Origin: Datnioides undecimradiatus
Taxonomy: Eukaryota; Chordata; Actinopteri; Lobotiformes; Datnioididae
Assembly: GCA_008933995.1 (NCBI GenBank)
Contig: WARS01000015.1
Coordinates: 14,702,957-14,766,956, forward strand
Direction of reading: 5' to 3'
DNA length: 64,000 nucleotides
A program made the translations under genes and the position numbers. Within the stretch, counting starts at the first letter, position 1. Each line of letters opens with the position of its first letter. Below, in pieces: positions 13,901 through 27,700 of this stretch. The notes beneath the pieces are model-generated. The model was given only the letters and a program-made list of their open reading frames with translations, made no database searches and was not told the origin of the DNA.

Positions 13901-16900
13901 TGAGGCTCTGTATCCCCACGGAGCGATGCCAGGATGTGTTTGGCCCGTGTCAGCCAGGCGGTGAATGGTGTCGAGCTGACCTCTGATTTTGGCACAAATA
14001 TGGAAAATAATGAGGACCGGGGGATTAAAGGCCCTCTGTCTGAGATTTGCTGAAGGGTTAGTGTGACAGCTGTGTTCCTTTGTTTTGTGTGTGTGTGTGT
14101 GTGTGTTTGACAGCATCAACATACCTAAGGGGACAAAGTGACAGATGGATGATAAAGAATAGCAGAACTGAAAACATGTGTAACAATTTAAAGTGATGAT
14201 GTAATTAGTGGAGTGGAAAATGTTCCATTTGTATTTTGATTGAGAAAATCAAAACCATCCAATAATGTCACAACCACAGAGCCAATATTTTCAAATAGCA
14301 GCTCTGGTGTAGTTTAGTGTATCAATATAAATAATACATTTAAATGGTAAAAGCTAGAAAAGATATGTGTATGCAAAAAATGTCTGCACCTTAGGTTAGA
14401 GAAATTTATAGAAAATTAATACATTTATGTTTTTTCCATAGTTAAATTTTTCATCATCTCTGTTTTGACAAAACACACTTCATGAGTAAACATGCTTGCT
14501 TTGTTAAATTTCAGTCTTCCCTGAGTAAATTAGTGTGACAGACACAGAGCTCAGAGTGCTGCTTCCGGATGATTGAGTGGAGCTGCAGCGTTTGGGCCTG
14601 TTTAGGGAGACCGCTCAATTACACCGTCACTTGATTAGCGCAACTTTCTCAGACAGTATTAGCGGAACACAGCTTGTGAGGAATTAACAGTAATTTATGC
14701 ACCTAACTCAACCTCGGTGATTACGTTGTGACTGACAGCTAATTGGCTATTTTTCCCACCAGTTTTGCGCTTGTTTTGATTCCAGTAAACCTCATGGCTA
14801 GCAGCTGATTTCCAGAGTCCAACAGCAGTTAAGAAGAATAACTGAATTTTCTTATTTTTTAACAGCTTAAATAACTTATTTTTCATTTTAGAATAATTTT
14901 CTTTCTCAGGAACAAAGGCAGAAGTAGCATGATGTGCTAATAGTGATGTAAAACTATTACTGCAAGGTGGATTTGGTGGGTTTATTGCTTGCTTTTCATC
15001 TCCTACCAAGAGTTGACGTTTTTCATCACAATTCATATACACTATTACAAAAATCTTGTCCTAACTTAACCAACGCATTCTCAGGCTGTTGATCAATGTG
15101 CAATTTTGGGATGTCTAAGACGAAGGATGATTAACATGAAAGAAATGTGGCAATATCTGCAGTGGTTGGTCCAAAGTGGCATTGTGAGAGGATCAAAGAT
15201 GGCCGTCGCCATGGTTTTGTGACCAAAGATAGCCACGGACAAAAGTCTGACAATCTCACAATGTAACAGCTGCTGAGACCTGCTTCTACTAAGCAACCAA
15301 CAGGAATGCAGAGAGACATAATACACTGATCCACATGGAACCCACTTTAGGTGGAGACAAAATAAGCAAAGCAAAATGTTTAGGATTCCAACAAAGAAGA
15401 AAATCTTCTTGGTTGCTGAAATCACATGGTCTGTCAGAGCCATTAGTTGTCTAAACTAAGCAGCACCTTAATTATTTAATTTAATTATTAAGGTTGCAGG
15501 TTAGAAAGCATTCATACGATTCACTTTTGGAAGAGTCACATAGGGTTTATTTTGGTGGCACAAGAAACTTTATTATCTTGTAGTTCTCTGAAATATGAGT
15601 TGTCGAGTTCTCCAAGATGAGACATCGAGAACAAACATTAAATCACGATGCTGTTGTCAAATCTTTGAACTTCTGCACCCAAAAGAAGATGCAGCCACAA
15701 ACACGCCACAAAGAGAAACACACAGCCGCAGAGTCTCAGGTGATCACTCCCTTCAGTCTCCATCAAAGGGCATCACCAATACTGATGCAACTTTCAGCAC
15801 TCTTGTTGTTTGCACTAGTGTTGCAAAGAAAGATTCTCATAAATTCACCTTGGCTCTTCCCTGAAAACACTGATCATTTCAGTATTTGCTCATTTGTCGG
15901 GAAAAAGACAGAAAGTCTTGTATGTTTTCAGCAAATGTCAGGTTTGGGCACTTGCTTTGAAGGAAACCAACATATTTACGTATTTACGTAACAGCTAACA
16001 TGAGAGACAGGGTAAACTCCAGTTATGTTTGACTTAATATGAATTCACATGGTTTGTAGTAAACAGAGTTGGCACAAGCGAAAGATATTGTGTATTGACC
16101 CTAAATGCAAAAACCACTGTTGGACAGATCGACAGTAAAGGTTGATTGCATGCAGAGAAAAGACCATTTGTGCTTATGCGAGCCTCCGTGTATACCTAAA
16201 GGCTGAAATAAAAGAAATTGTTGATTGAAATCCCCCATCAGATCCCCAGCCAGCGGGCGCCTCAGATTGTAATAGCCTCAGGAATGAAAGATCTAAACTG
16301 CAGATAGCCTTTCACCCTTCTGACAGGAGAGGCTGCTGCTTCTAAAAGAAGTTTCTAAGAGTTTTGGTATCTGCTAATAGCATTTCTACAGAGGTGGTCT
16401 CATACTCACAGAAAACACACCTTACACTTACATTTTCATCTTAAAATGTCAATCTTTGAGTTCCTGTCACTTTCGACTTTGCTGCAGTGATCTCTTTGGC
16501 ACTAAGCTGTTTTTGCTGGGAACCTTCTGCCATGCCCTTAGCTAACAATCAATAGTGAGACATCTTCTGCTGGGTTTTGTGTTGATAAAGTGTCTACAAA
16601 TAAAAATAAAATAATAGGAGCGTAAACTTAAAAATAAAATTGCACATAAATCCATTTTTATTTTACTTTTAACTCATTTTTGACCATGAGCTAGCTAGCT
16701 AACCAGGAGTAGTACAGTGCATCCACTCCCTTCCTCAGTGTTGTGACAGCTTGACAGATAAACAGGCAGATAAAAGGCGCTGTTACGAACAGAGAGGTTT
16801 CCAAGCCGACAGGGGGACGAAATCAGCTTGGGAATTGTTTCCACTCAGCTCGTCATGCCTCTGAATACTGTCCAGTAGAAACACAGCAGGAAAAACAAAA

Positions 16901-19900
16901 CAAAATAAAGAGCCAACGAAAAAAACCCCAGGAAGTGGCCTGAAAAACTTTTTCCATCTTCTTGAAGTGCTGCGGAGCCCCAAGGGCCCCATGGGTGACG
17001 ACAGATATGAACCTCACCTCTCCCTCACCCGTAAGGTGAGGATAAAAGGTTAGCCCTCCTACCTGAGTGCGCCTGTGCTTGTGTTTGTTCCCATCTGCCT
17101 TGGGGGAGAGATTTTGCCATTTGCCTTTAGCGAGCTAGGATGTCCTAGTATGATTTAAAAGCCGTGCACGCAGACCCACTTTAGGCCCTGCCAAAACCTT
17201 TTGTTTTGCTCCTGCGAATTGCAGAAATGACGACACAGGATTTAGGTGGGCGCCTGGGAGCCTAGTTGCCTGCCTCTTGGAGATTATTCCTCTGGGGTCT
17301 AAAAATTTGTTACCAAATGGCCCCAAACAGAACACAAAGGGCAAGGGGCTTCAAATAACAGCGTGCCACCACCACCACCCCCGTGTTTAAGCTTTATTTC
17401 AGTTCTGTGTCTAGAAATTTCAGCCAGCGGTCACTTTGGCTTGAGACACACAGAGGACGTGTGAGTGTGTGACTTTCAACAAGTCATTTTTCTCTGTGGC
17501 GCCAGCTTGTTTCATACGTCCCCCTTTGCTTAAGCTGCTCCTTTAATGGCAAAGAGCTGGAGTTCAGCCAGCTGCCATCCTGGGCAACGAATTGGACTCG
17601 AGCCCTGCGTCAGGCTGAGCGGCCCGAAGCTCCTGCCTGACAACTGGTTTGATTTAGGGCCATGGCAGAGTGGCGCCTCTGCGGGGACAGCTCATGAATC
17701 TGTACCTGCACCTCCACTGCTGCCAAGCCACCCTGTTAACAACTTTTGGAAGGCAGTCATATTAAAATGAACTGCATCAATGCTGTTTTTGGCCTTTAGC
17801 CTTTACTTTTTGTCTTTCTTTGTTATTTTCTGAGTCAGGTATCCAAACACACTGAGACACGAGAGGCAAGCGCGCGTCTGTCCTCACGAGAATCATTATA
17901 GGCTCGCTCTAAAATGAGGTTTATGTTGATGTTCCAGATACGATGGAAGAACACAAAAGTATTTTTGGTACATCAAATATTCTTACAGATACAAGAAATC
18001 ATAACACAGTAATTGTTATTTGGTGCAGCCCTCAGGCACCACACGCAGGTTAAATGAGGCTTTGTGTCTTTTTGAAAAGCACATATTTTTGTGCGCAAAG
18101 CGAAGTTCTAATTAAGTCTAGTTGTACAAAGACAGGAGAAGCCAAAATGACCTTACTTTCCAGACATATCCTCAGTCTGCAATCATCAAGCCCTTTAACA
18201 CAAGCACTGAGGTACAAACACAGACAGACACATAGTGAGATCTTGATAAAGTCATACCCTTGCTCACAATAGGAGGCCTCCTGCTCTCACCGGTGCACCT
18301 AAAATGACTTTGTTAGCGAGATGAAGCTTTTCTCCCACTGCGGTGAGGCTTCAGGTATGGCTGAGTGCAGCTTAATGAGGCGCCTTGCTTAACCTCTCCC
18401 TCACCTTCATCTTCTTTATCTCCGTCAGCGGCAGGACATCATAGCCCCCAAACGCCCTGACCCTCTGGGAGAAAATTCATCATCTGACAATTTGGGAGGA
18501 TTTAGGAGAAATTGCGGTGTCTTCTTGCTGTGTTCTCAGCCAGCTTTTAAAAGTTTAGAAAATGTTCTCTGCGCTGAAACTTTGCTCTTTACCATAAAAA
18601 CAAGGTCTTCTTTCTTTCTTCCTTTCTTCCTTCCTTTTGTCCTTCCAATTGTAATCAAAGCCTCTTTTCCTTTTTTCTTTTTAATCCTTGTCAGCCTCCG
18701 AAGGTCGTGACTCTCCTCCCTTTGCATGTGGAGGGCCGTGGCGCCGTGGCAACTATCACCAAGTCGGTTCTGCAGGTCGATGACCCAGACAACCCAAACG
18801 ATGTCCTGGTCATGGTCCTCGAACCGCCCCGTCATGGCCGGCTGACCCGTCTCCATGGCGACCGTGCGCTCAACCGATTCAAGCTGGAGGAGCTGTCACG
18901 GGAACAGATCCAGTACACCCACGACGGCTCAGAGGGGACGGAGGACGGCGTGGTGCTGCAGGTCAACGACGGCCACAGCTACAGGAATGTTCTTCTCCAA
19001 GTTCACATCAGTCAGAAGGTAGGAGGAACAGAGGGAGTGGACGGGAGATTAATGGCACACAGTTGATGTTTGATATTCATACAGCAACATCAGAATTCCC
19101 AAATTAGCAGCGGTAGAAGTCTGCTTTCATCCACTGACCCTGCACAACCTGCATTAACAAATATGGTTTTATTATGGGTTTGGGTTCATTGATTTTATGT
19201 AGTTCAGCAGGATCCTGTTTGTTTATTTTAGCACGAGTTTGATGAACAGCTTTTTTCCCTTGTGATGAAGGCCAGACTGAAGCTGCAACCTAGACTTACA
19301 CTCAGCACACTTCTAGATGCCTCAAAGGTCAACTCAACGTATAGCTGACCTGATTCAGTTACCTCTTTGCAGAAGTAAAACATCTGCATCGATCCCCTAT
19401 TAATACTGAATGAACTTCTTTCCTGGTTGCCAAATAAGTATGTTGCACCTGGAAGCTCCATCATCTATTCAGCAACTAAAGTTTTCAGTCCATCACTCAG
19501 ACCGCCAAGGAAAAAAAAAAGCGCAATTGATTTTTATCCAAACAGATCAGAAACTTGAGGACTGGGCCAAAGTGCAGACGTTCACAAAGAACACAGTAAC
19601 AAGTGAGACTACAAAAGTGCATCTGCTGAGCCCACACAGAAACGTGTGCTGTGAAATAAAAGCCAAAGCAAATGCAGCACCCGCAGCACGGGCTACATGT
19701 TATATTTATGTATACAGAACCTCGTGAATGTGGTCTGTATAAGGGTGAGTTCTAAATTAATTTATCAGGGCTAGTAAATTATCAATAATATATATTTATG
19801 TGTGTGTGTGTGTGGAAAGATTCTGAGTTTTAACTCTGAGAGCAGCAGGGAGAAACTTTAATGTGAAGTAGCTGAAAATACATTTTGACTTAGGGTTAAA

Positions 19901-20545
19901 AATCAAACCAAAGCCAAGCCTCATGCATCTGTTGTTTAGAAAGAGAGCGGTGTTTAGTGAGTACACTTACAAGACGGAGGTGGTCATCGCATTTCAGGTA
20001 ATTGCATTTCTGTGTCAGCTGCAAAGCACAGACAGAAAAGTATGAATCATCTGTAGAAGTTGTAAGACGTGGATAGTATTGTGTCTGGATGTAGATAATC
20101 GCACTGCTTTTAGTTTCCTACACAGCTGAGTTAAGTTATTTATTCTCTGACTCGCTGAAGTAGTGTAGTAGCGCTGTCTAAACATTTCTGACATCCACTC
20201 TGTTCCCCTAAACTCCTTTAATTGCCTCAACTTAAGCATTCATCACGCTGCTTCTGCTTGACGTGTCCACGCAGTGTGCTCTGTTGACTTTATCCCTGAA
20301 AATAGTTTGCTGGAGGCACTGACTGATCGCCGCATATTTAAACAGTGTTACAGAAAGAGCAGGCAAGGCTTTCAAAATGGCAGCCCTTATCCCTCCTCTG
20401 TCATCGCTTCTGCTGAAGGTTTTATGACAAGGACGCAATCATCTGGCAACAAGCGCAGGCCACCGTGACCGACGAGGGGAGAGGCGGGGGCTGTTGGCAC
20501 GAAACAAATGTGGCAGCTCGCGCAATTACCTAGCATGAGCCCGCA

Positions 20546-20598
<53 letters not shown>

Positions 20599-20673
20599 GG
20601 AGAAAGAGAACAACAGAGAAAAGGCAGGACCTGCTCCTAATATGATGTCTAGACAGATAAGCATCACAGACAG

Positions 20674-20704
<31 letters not shown>

Positions 20705-21681
20705 CACAGTGCAGATAAGTCTTTGGACTGTGAGAGTAAGGATGTTTTGGAATGTGGATGTTTTGTCTGATCCTCCTACTAATAAGTTTAATGTTTGAGT
20801 CACAGTGTGTGTCAGTGAGGGTCTTGACAAGTATAGAAATGCGTTTGTGTGTGTTTAAAGGAATCGTCCTCTTAATCGCTGCTCTGTCCCTCTGCCGGGA
20901 GACACATTGTCTACACACACCTGTGATTTAGGCGTTTGTTGGACACACACACACTTTTACTCATCTGAAAGCAGTGGTGTCAGATTCCATTGCCGTTACA
21001 AAACCTCTGCCAACCTGTAACAACTGTGAGACCTACAGAATTACAAAAGAGATACAAGTATGAATGCTGACTAATGATACAATGACACAGCAAGAGTTAC
21101 TGCAAGTTGTTTATTCACAGAATCAGACCACATCCCTTCAGTTCTGGTTAAAAAAAAAAAAAAAAATCATAGATAAAATGAAATTAATTTTCAGTGTTGT
21201 TGAGTCAGAAGTTACCCAGAGGTTATTGAATTTATTGTTCCAAACGATTTTACCTTCAAGTTGAGCCAAGTCTCCAAATCAGTCTGTCAGGTCTCACAGC
21301 ATTAAGTCTGGTTCTTGTCTGTCATGTGCGCCAAGTCTTACACAAGCACGCACATGCTGAAGATCAGACTTCAACACAGACTTGAGATGTTCCTGCTGTC
21401 TCTCTCGACGGTCAGAAGAAGTAACCTTTGGGATACTTTTAGATTTTTTTAGAACAGAAAACAAAAACTTCAAATGATACCAAACATCCTCCCACCTCAA
21501 CGTGTGTCAGTTACGCCTTTTTCCTGGCAGAGAAACGTTTCAGTGATGTCCTCTCAGTTTTTCTGCTCACGCAGTCACTACAGTTTGGCTTTGGAGGGGC
21601 AGCTCTGTTTGTCTGGCTGCATGCAGATGGTCTGCTTCAGGCTACCCTCCTCTGCTTTCCCCTTCTGTAAATCAATAACAT

Positions 21682-21716
<35 letters not shown>

Positions 21717-24700
21717 TCTCCCTCTCTCTCCTATACACACACACCAGTATCCATTTACTGTAAAATGTCCTGATGCTGCATTTTGTCGTGCATTAGATGG
21801 AGCAGGATGGACAGCGTGATGGAAAGCTGAGAGAATGCCGTTGATTTATGTGAGAGGCTTTTGGATGAGTCCCAGCAGCGTCCGTGTCCCCACTTCCTCC
21901 TTGTTGCCTCTCGCTTGATCTGCACAGGTAGATCATCATAGACTGGAGATCAGTGCAGAAATGTGGGGAGAGGAGAACCAGTTACCGCAGTGATATTGGT
22001 TTCTCTCAGCAGCACCAAAGAAGAAGAAGAAGAGGACATAGTTAAAAGAATCATGCGAAATCAGATATCAGTCTAAAAATACACCCATATTTTCAGATTA
22101 AAACATGAAAAGGGTTTTATTTCAAGGAGAACACACTTTGGTATTGATAAAAGGCAATTAAAAACAGAAGTGGCACGTTCACAGTTGAAATCCAAAATGC
22201 CTTGTGAACACCAGCAACCTGCTGCAGCGGAGGCTTTCCTCACTTCTCTGGTGTTTTCCCGTTTTTCTTTTATACATTGCATCAGAGAGCAGCTGTTTGT
22301 GGTAAACATGAACATGCTGTGTCACTTCACTGGATTTCATGATATTGAAGTTGAAACCTCCAGCTGCTGTGAGGAGCTGCCAATGGACCAAGTTATCTAT
22401 TGAAGCTGTAACACTGTGGGCATCGTGCTGAGGAAACCGCAAACTCATAGAACACAAAACTGTGAAAAGACAAGAAAAGACTCAAAGGTAATAAAAACCC
22501 ACAATTGACATGAAGAGCTACTCAATGAAGAGTTCATTAACCCCGACTGCTTCTAAGCTCTAAAGTAAAACCCCTGAGTGATCATTGGCCCCGCCTGGAT
22601 GTGAACAAACCTGAGCCAATGAATCCTTAGTTTTCAGAGTGTGGTCCTCTCAGTGGCACCCTTTGTACTTCCAAGCCCACCGTCCAGGCTGCGGCAGTGG
22701 CTGTCAATGCCAGGCTGTGCCGGGGACAATAGCCTTCCTGAAAGTTGGATGACTGGCTCTAAAGCAGGAGACTAATCAGGCCCTAATGACCCTCTGATGG
22801 ATGGACTTTCTCTCTACTGAGCCTTAGCCCTGAGCTGAGCAGGAGCTTGGCTGAATAGGAAGCAGGACCCTTGGCTTTCAATTACTGTCTCGGGGAGAAC
22901 GCTCTGAGCCTCTGAAAAACCCTCGGGCTCCTCTGTTCCCCAGCAGAAATGGAACAGAATTAGATATTTTTTCTGATCAGCCGTCCAGCGTTGCAAGGCT
23001 AATGGCTCAGCTCTGTTGTCATGTAGAGGAGGGAGGCTGCGTGCTTTGAGTTTAGCCCTTCTCCTGCTGAGCACTTGTCTTCACTGCTGTCAAGATTATT
23101 TCCTTTAATTTTTCAGCAATCCTCAATATTCCGAGTCTGTGATTACGTTTTAGATTAGCCCTGATTTGTTCCCGTTAAAGCTGTCACACATCGCTGGTGT
23201 TTGCTTTTGCCACATACTTTCTCATTTAAGACACCATGTCTCATCGAGGTGAAATTGCGATTTGTTGCCGATAAGGATTCAGTCTCCATCCTCTGACTTT
23301 CACTTACTGTTTGACACGTCCATCAGCTCGTCCTGTTCACCCCAGTGGAATTATGGAAATATGAGCGATGACAGTGTCATTGTTATTACAACAGCTTGAC
23401 TATTACAGCCGGCAGCAAGCCGACGTTTTATGGATGGCGACGACTCCATGCCGGCAAAGTCATTTATTTCTTTTTTTTTTTTTGTGGACTGCGGCCAAAA
23501 GGTCTCGGTCCAGCATCAACTCTATTTACAGTCCATCTCGGACCTGTTGGCACAGAGCCCTTTGAAGGTATCTGATTATTTACTACTTATGCATTTGTGC
23601 ATTTAGTACTGCAACAAAAGGAGAAGAATAATGTTTTTAGCGTTTTAGTTCTCTAAAATGTTTTAGCCAACAGTAAGGTGAAAAAAAAAGATTCTTTGCA
23701 TCATCAGTTAATGACCCTCACTTACCTAAACCAACATCATCACCTTGTGACCATATACGACTCAGCACTACAGATAAAAGAAGGAAAGAAAAGTATAAAA
23801 AAAAATCTATTCTCATTCAGTCCTCTGTCTAATTTACTAAAAGCTGGTGCAAGTGCAATCTGTTGCATACATCTTGTAAAAGCCCAGTCACAGGGTCTTC
23901 ACTGTATTCAGCTGCAGTTCTTCAGCTTCTGTGAGTGTTGACTGTCCTGTGGGATGGTCCACCTCTACCTGCCTGACCACATTTTACAAGGTTCAAACGT
24001 GGGACTCAAACATCTTTCTGTCTTTCCTTTCAAGTCAAAAAGAAGTTTTTCTTATTTTTCTTTTTCATTCAAATCTCACATTAAGCCTTTAGATTGTCAG
24101 GGCACCTGTTAGTCAGAGCAGTAAAGGTCAGGTCAGTCCTCATTTATTTGACTGAAGGCTAATTCGAGTCCAAATCTAAATCCTTCATCTTTGTATCTCA
24201 TCTCAGTCTCAAATTACATTGAACGTATTCAGTTTCCTGCTTCCCCAGAGGTCAGACAGGGGAATAATATCCACAACCATTTCGGTTTCTTTGCACGCGT
24301 CTGGAGGAGATGAGACTGTCTATCTAATGGCGCATCGCACATTTTAAAACTCATTATAGATGAGTGTGTTATTCATTTATTGTGTGTTATTCAAGTAAAA
24401 AAATATGAAATTAGCAAATTGGGGTGCAGCTTCAGGGCAAAGAGTCAGAAAAGTTAGCAGCCTGGGGAAATCAGGAGCGCAGGCAAACTTGTAAATCCTA
24501 AAAAGTTCTTCTGACCTTTTTCCTGAGCGTGGTGTTTCTGGGCCCAAGTGTCCTTGAGAGACCTTGGTGGTCATCAGGAGAGGCTGATAATCTCCTGGAT
24601 GATGTGGTCCTCTGAGTTAAAAGCCTGTCATGCTGACTTATGTGTTTTCTCTTCCCGGGCAATCCGCTGCTCGCCTGCTATTCTTTGCCTGCTACACTGA

Positions 24701-27700
24701 AATAGTGTGATTTGGATCAGCCGAGCGGCAGGCAGAAGAGCCACAGATGGTCTGCAGGTTGTTATCTGCAAACACAGACAGCCCCACATGCACACGCGCT
24801 CATTCTCACACACCTGCGCACACTCATAATCTATTACCACCCACTGCCACAGTGTCTATGCCATTACACTGATCTCCTGCAGTAAATGGTCAACTTTGTC
24901 CGTTTATATGTGTTTTAAGCTATAGAGATGATCTAACATGGACATCTTATTAATGTTTTGATACTACTTTTCAAAAAGAAAACCCTTAGTAAAGGTTTTA
25001 CTATTTTATTATATGCCTGAGATATCAATTATGCTTTATAAGCCATAAGGAGCCGCTAACAAGCTTTGAGTTTGTTAAAAACCCCTTAAGGCTGGTATTT
25101 CCTTTCTGCTTCATTACAGTGCAGTGCAGTTTGCACCTGGGGCTTTCGTTCTTTCTAAGAAGCCATGAAGTCATCAAAATAAATTACTCTGTCGCTGATT
25201 TGTGCTGGCAGTTCTCAGACCGAGAGGCCCAGATTAAGGCTTTTTTGAAAATTGTATCAAAACTTTATTTAAAAAAAAAAATCTTTTTGGCTAAAGTGTT
25301 TTCAAATGACTTGATATAAACATCCTATGTTCTGCCTGTAGAGTACCTGGAACTTGGATGTAACTGGGATTTAATACCACCACCTGATTAGGGCCAAAGT
25401 TTAGGTACAGGAACTCGCCCACAAAATCGAGGAGAAATGGTGGAAACAAAAGCAGAAACCGTTAAGTTCCTGTTGTGGGAAGTGTCTATAATAATTGTAT
25501 ATAATATTTGAGTGTATTTTAGTCCAATGTGGAATTAACCGTCCAGTGTGGAATTGAAATATACAAGTAGTTGTGAGAAAACGATGCCTTTGTTTCAGTG
25601 CACATCAAGACTGATTGTAAGTGTCGCTTGTTTTCAATGGTTCTCGCACCGTCAGTGGCTGCCTAGGCAATATCTGTCAACATAAACTGTTTTCCTAGAA
25701 ACTATTTTTGACAACTAGATGACTTCAGATCCTTTAACTTCATCCAGGTGTAAAATGTGGAGCTTCTATTTACAGAATAAATAGCAGGCTGGTTTTATAG
25801 ATGCCCAAGAAGCACGTCATACTGGTTTTTATTTAAGCAGCGGGGTGACACAGTGAGTAAGAGGTCTAGTTTCAAAACCTCCCTGACAGCAGGCATCTTC
25901 CCTGCTGAAATGTCCTCGAGCGACACTGAATCATCCACCATCTCTGTGGGCTCTCTGGAGCCGATCCTGCTCTTTGTTCTTTGCTTTGGAGGCAGGGCCA
26001 GCAAAATGATGAGTTACTCTGCTGCGGATCAATACGGCATCACAAAAATAAGTCTGATTCCAAAGTTGTGCTGGCAGCTCTCAGACCGAGAAAGCACAGA
26101 TTAAGGCTTTACTTCTGATTGGTGGAGCGGACACTGAGCTTAGCGCTCAGGTGACTGTGCTGCTGATTGACAGAGCTTGACGACAGGCCCCTGGGACTCA
26201 GAAACCCGAGGTTACAACAGATGTGGAGCAAAACAAGCAACACAAACTGTGACAACACAAAGTGAGAGCGGCATCAGGCTGCACCTGAGGAACAAACAGC
26301 AGAGTCTGCTCCTATTTCTCTTCATACATAAGCGCTTTCAACACATAGATTCCACACGGGATTTATCACTTTGAGTTATATTCAACATATTGCTCAGTTT
26401 ACCATGTAAATTTTATGTAAATAACTTCTCATTATGCTACTGCACCTATAGCTTAGTCAAGCTCACATGCAGCATATGAACTATATATATTATTCCTCTA
26501 GTTTGATCGGATTCAACCAACAAACCATCTTGCCAGTCTCACAGAGCTGTGTTGAAACTCACAGACAGATGGTGGCCAGGAAAGGAAGATGGCACAATAG
26601 GAGGTTGTTAGTCAGCAGACAAATCAAATTAGAATTGAGTGGCCAAAACCAAGCACAGGTGTTATTTTCTGGAGGTTTTTTAATCTCACAGCTGTTCCAC
26701 GGTTGTAATGACTCCAGCAGATTTTCCTTGACAGATTTTGTGCAGTATAGGAGAGTATGTTTTAACAGAAAAAGAGTTGGATAGTTGGCATGAGCTCTGA
26801 CAGGTGAAATATTGGAAAAGCAGTGCAGTAAAAGAACCCGGTAATTGGCACTGGTACCAAAGTGGGCAAAGCAAGACCAAGGGCTCTGATAAACATAGTT
26901 AAAATGTTACTGTGTGTGTTTGTGTCTCTCAGGCTGCCGATTCACCCCACATGCTCTCTCTGCCGATGACCTGGGTAAAGGAAGGAGGCATGGTGCGACT
27001 GGATAAAAAATACCTGCAGGCGAACTACAAGGGAGTCAGCTCTGATGACATCGTCTACACGATCCACGCTTCAGACGGACAACCTAGATATGGTACAAAA
27101 CACACAAGATATTCGCTCCAAAACAGGCTCAGTATACTTTAAAGATCTAGAAGATTGGATAGCCCTTGAGTGGTTTTGTTCTGGCCTCAGTTTGGTGTTC
27201 AGTTAGTGTTTAAAGTCTTTTTCTTAGCACATCTTTATGTAAGCCTGTACATCTGAATGAGACTGTTTTGACCGGAAACAGACTGAAGCCAGAATCAAGA
27301 CACAGACTACAGGCAGGTTTAGGAAACTTTTACTTCAGAGTTCCTACAGTAGCAAGAGAGGGTCCATAACAGAAGGTCTGTTTGTAAGGCAGCAAGTCCA
27401 ACAAGGGGTGGTTGGAAACAGGCAGTCAGTAACAGTTAGCTGGAAAGCTTGGTGAAATACAGTAGATGATTTGACCAAGTGTGGGTGGTATACAACGTAC
27501 AGTATGCATTAAGGAACTGGGAAAGCCCAGGTAAGATAAATGGTCGGACAGGGTAATAGAGGGGCAGGAGAGATTACCAACATTAGGAGAGTTAGAGACA
27601 CAGTGAGAGAAGCGAAGCAGGAAATGTGAAAGAAAGACTAATGACAGGGTGGAGACACAGATCTTGCCACCATTATGGGCCAAGATACAGGAGAAGCCTG

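Larger units (their letters stand above)
19019..26932 (+). other. fras1: fras1 intron B3-B4 (largest in the window)
   Basis: A 7914-nt phase 0 intron. It holds (CA)24 at 20550-20597, (GT)14 at 20676-20704, (CA)15 at 21684-21714, a poly-A run at about 21150-21166, and two related repeat fragments at about 25200-25490 and 26010-26215. Bases 22590-23420 look unlike the surrounding sequence and may be a conserved noncoding element. No coding exon is seen; longer open frames either cross the CA tracts or lack any recognised domain. Confidence 0.8.

Noticed and set aside
20387-20918. Minus-strand open frames of 147 and 84 codons.
   Set aside because: They run through the CA and GT microsatellites; the peptides are Cys-Val and Thr-His repeats.
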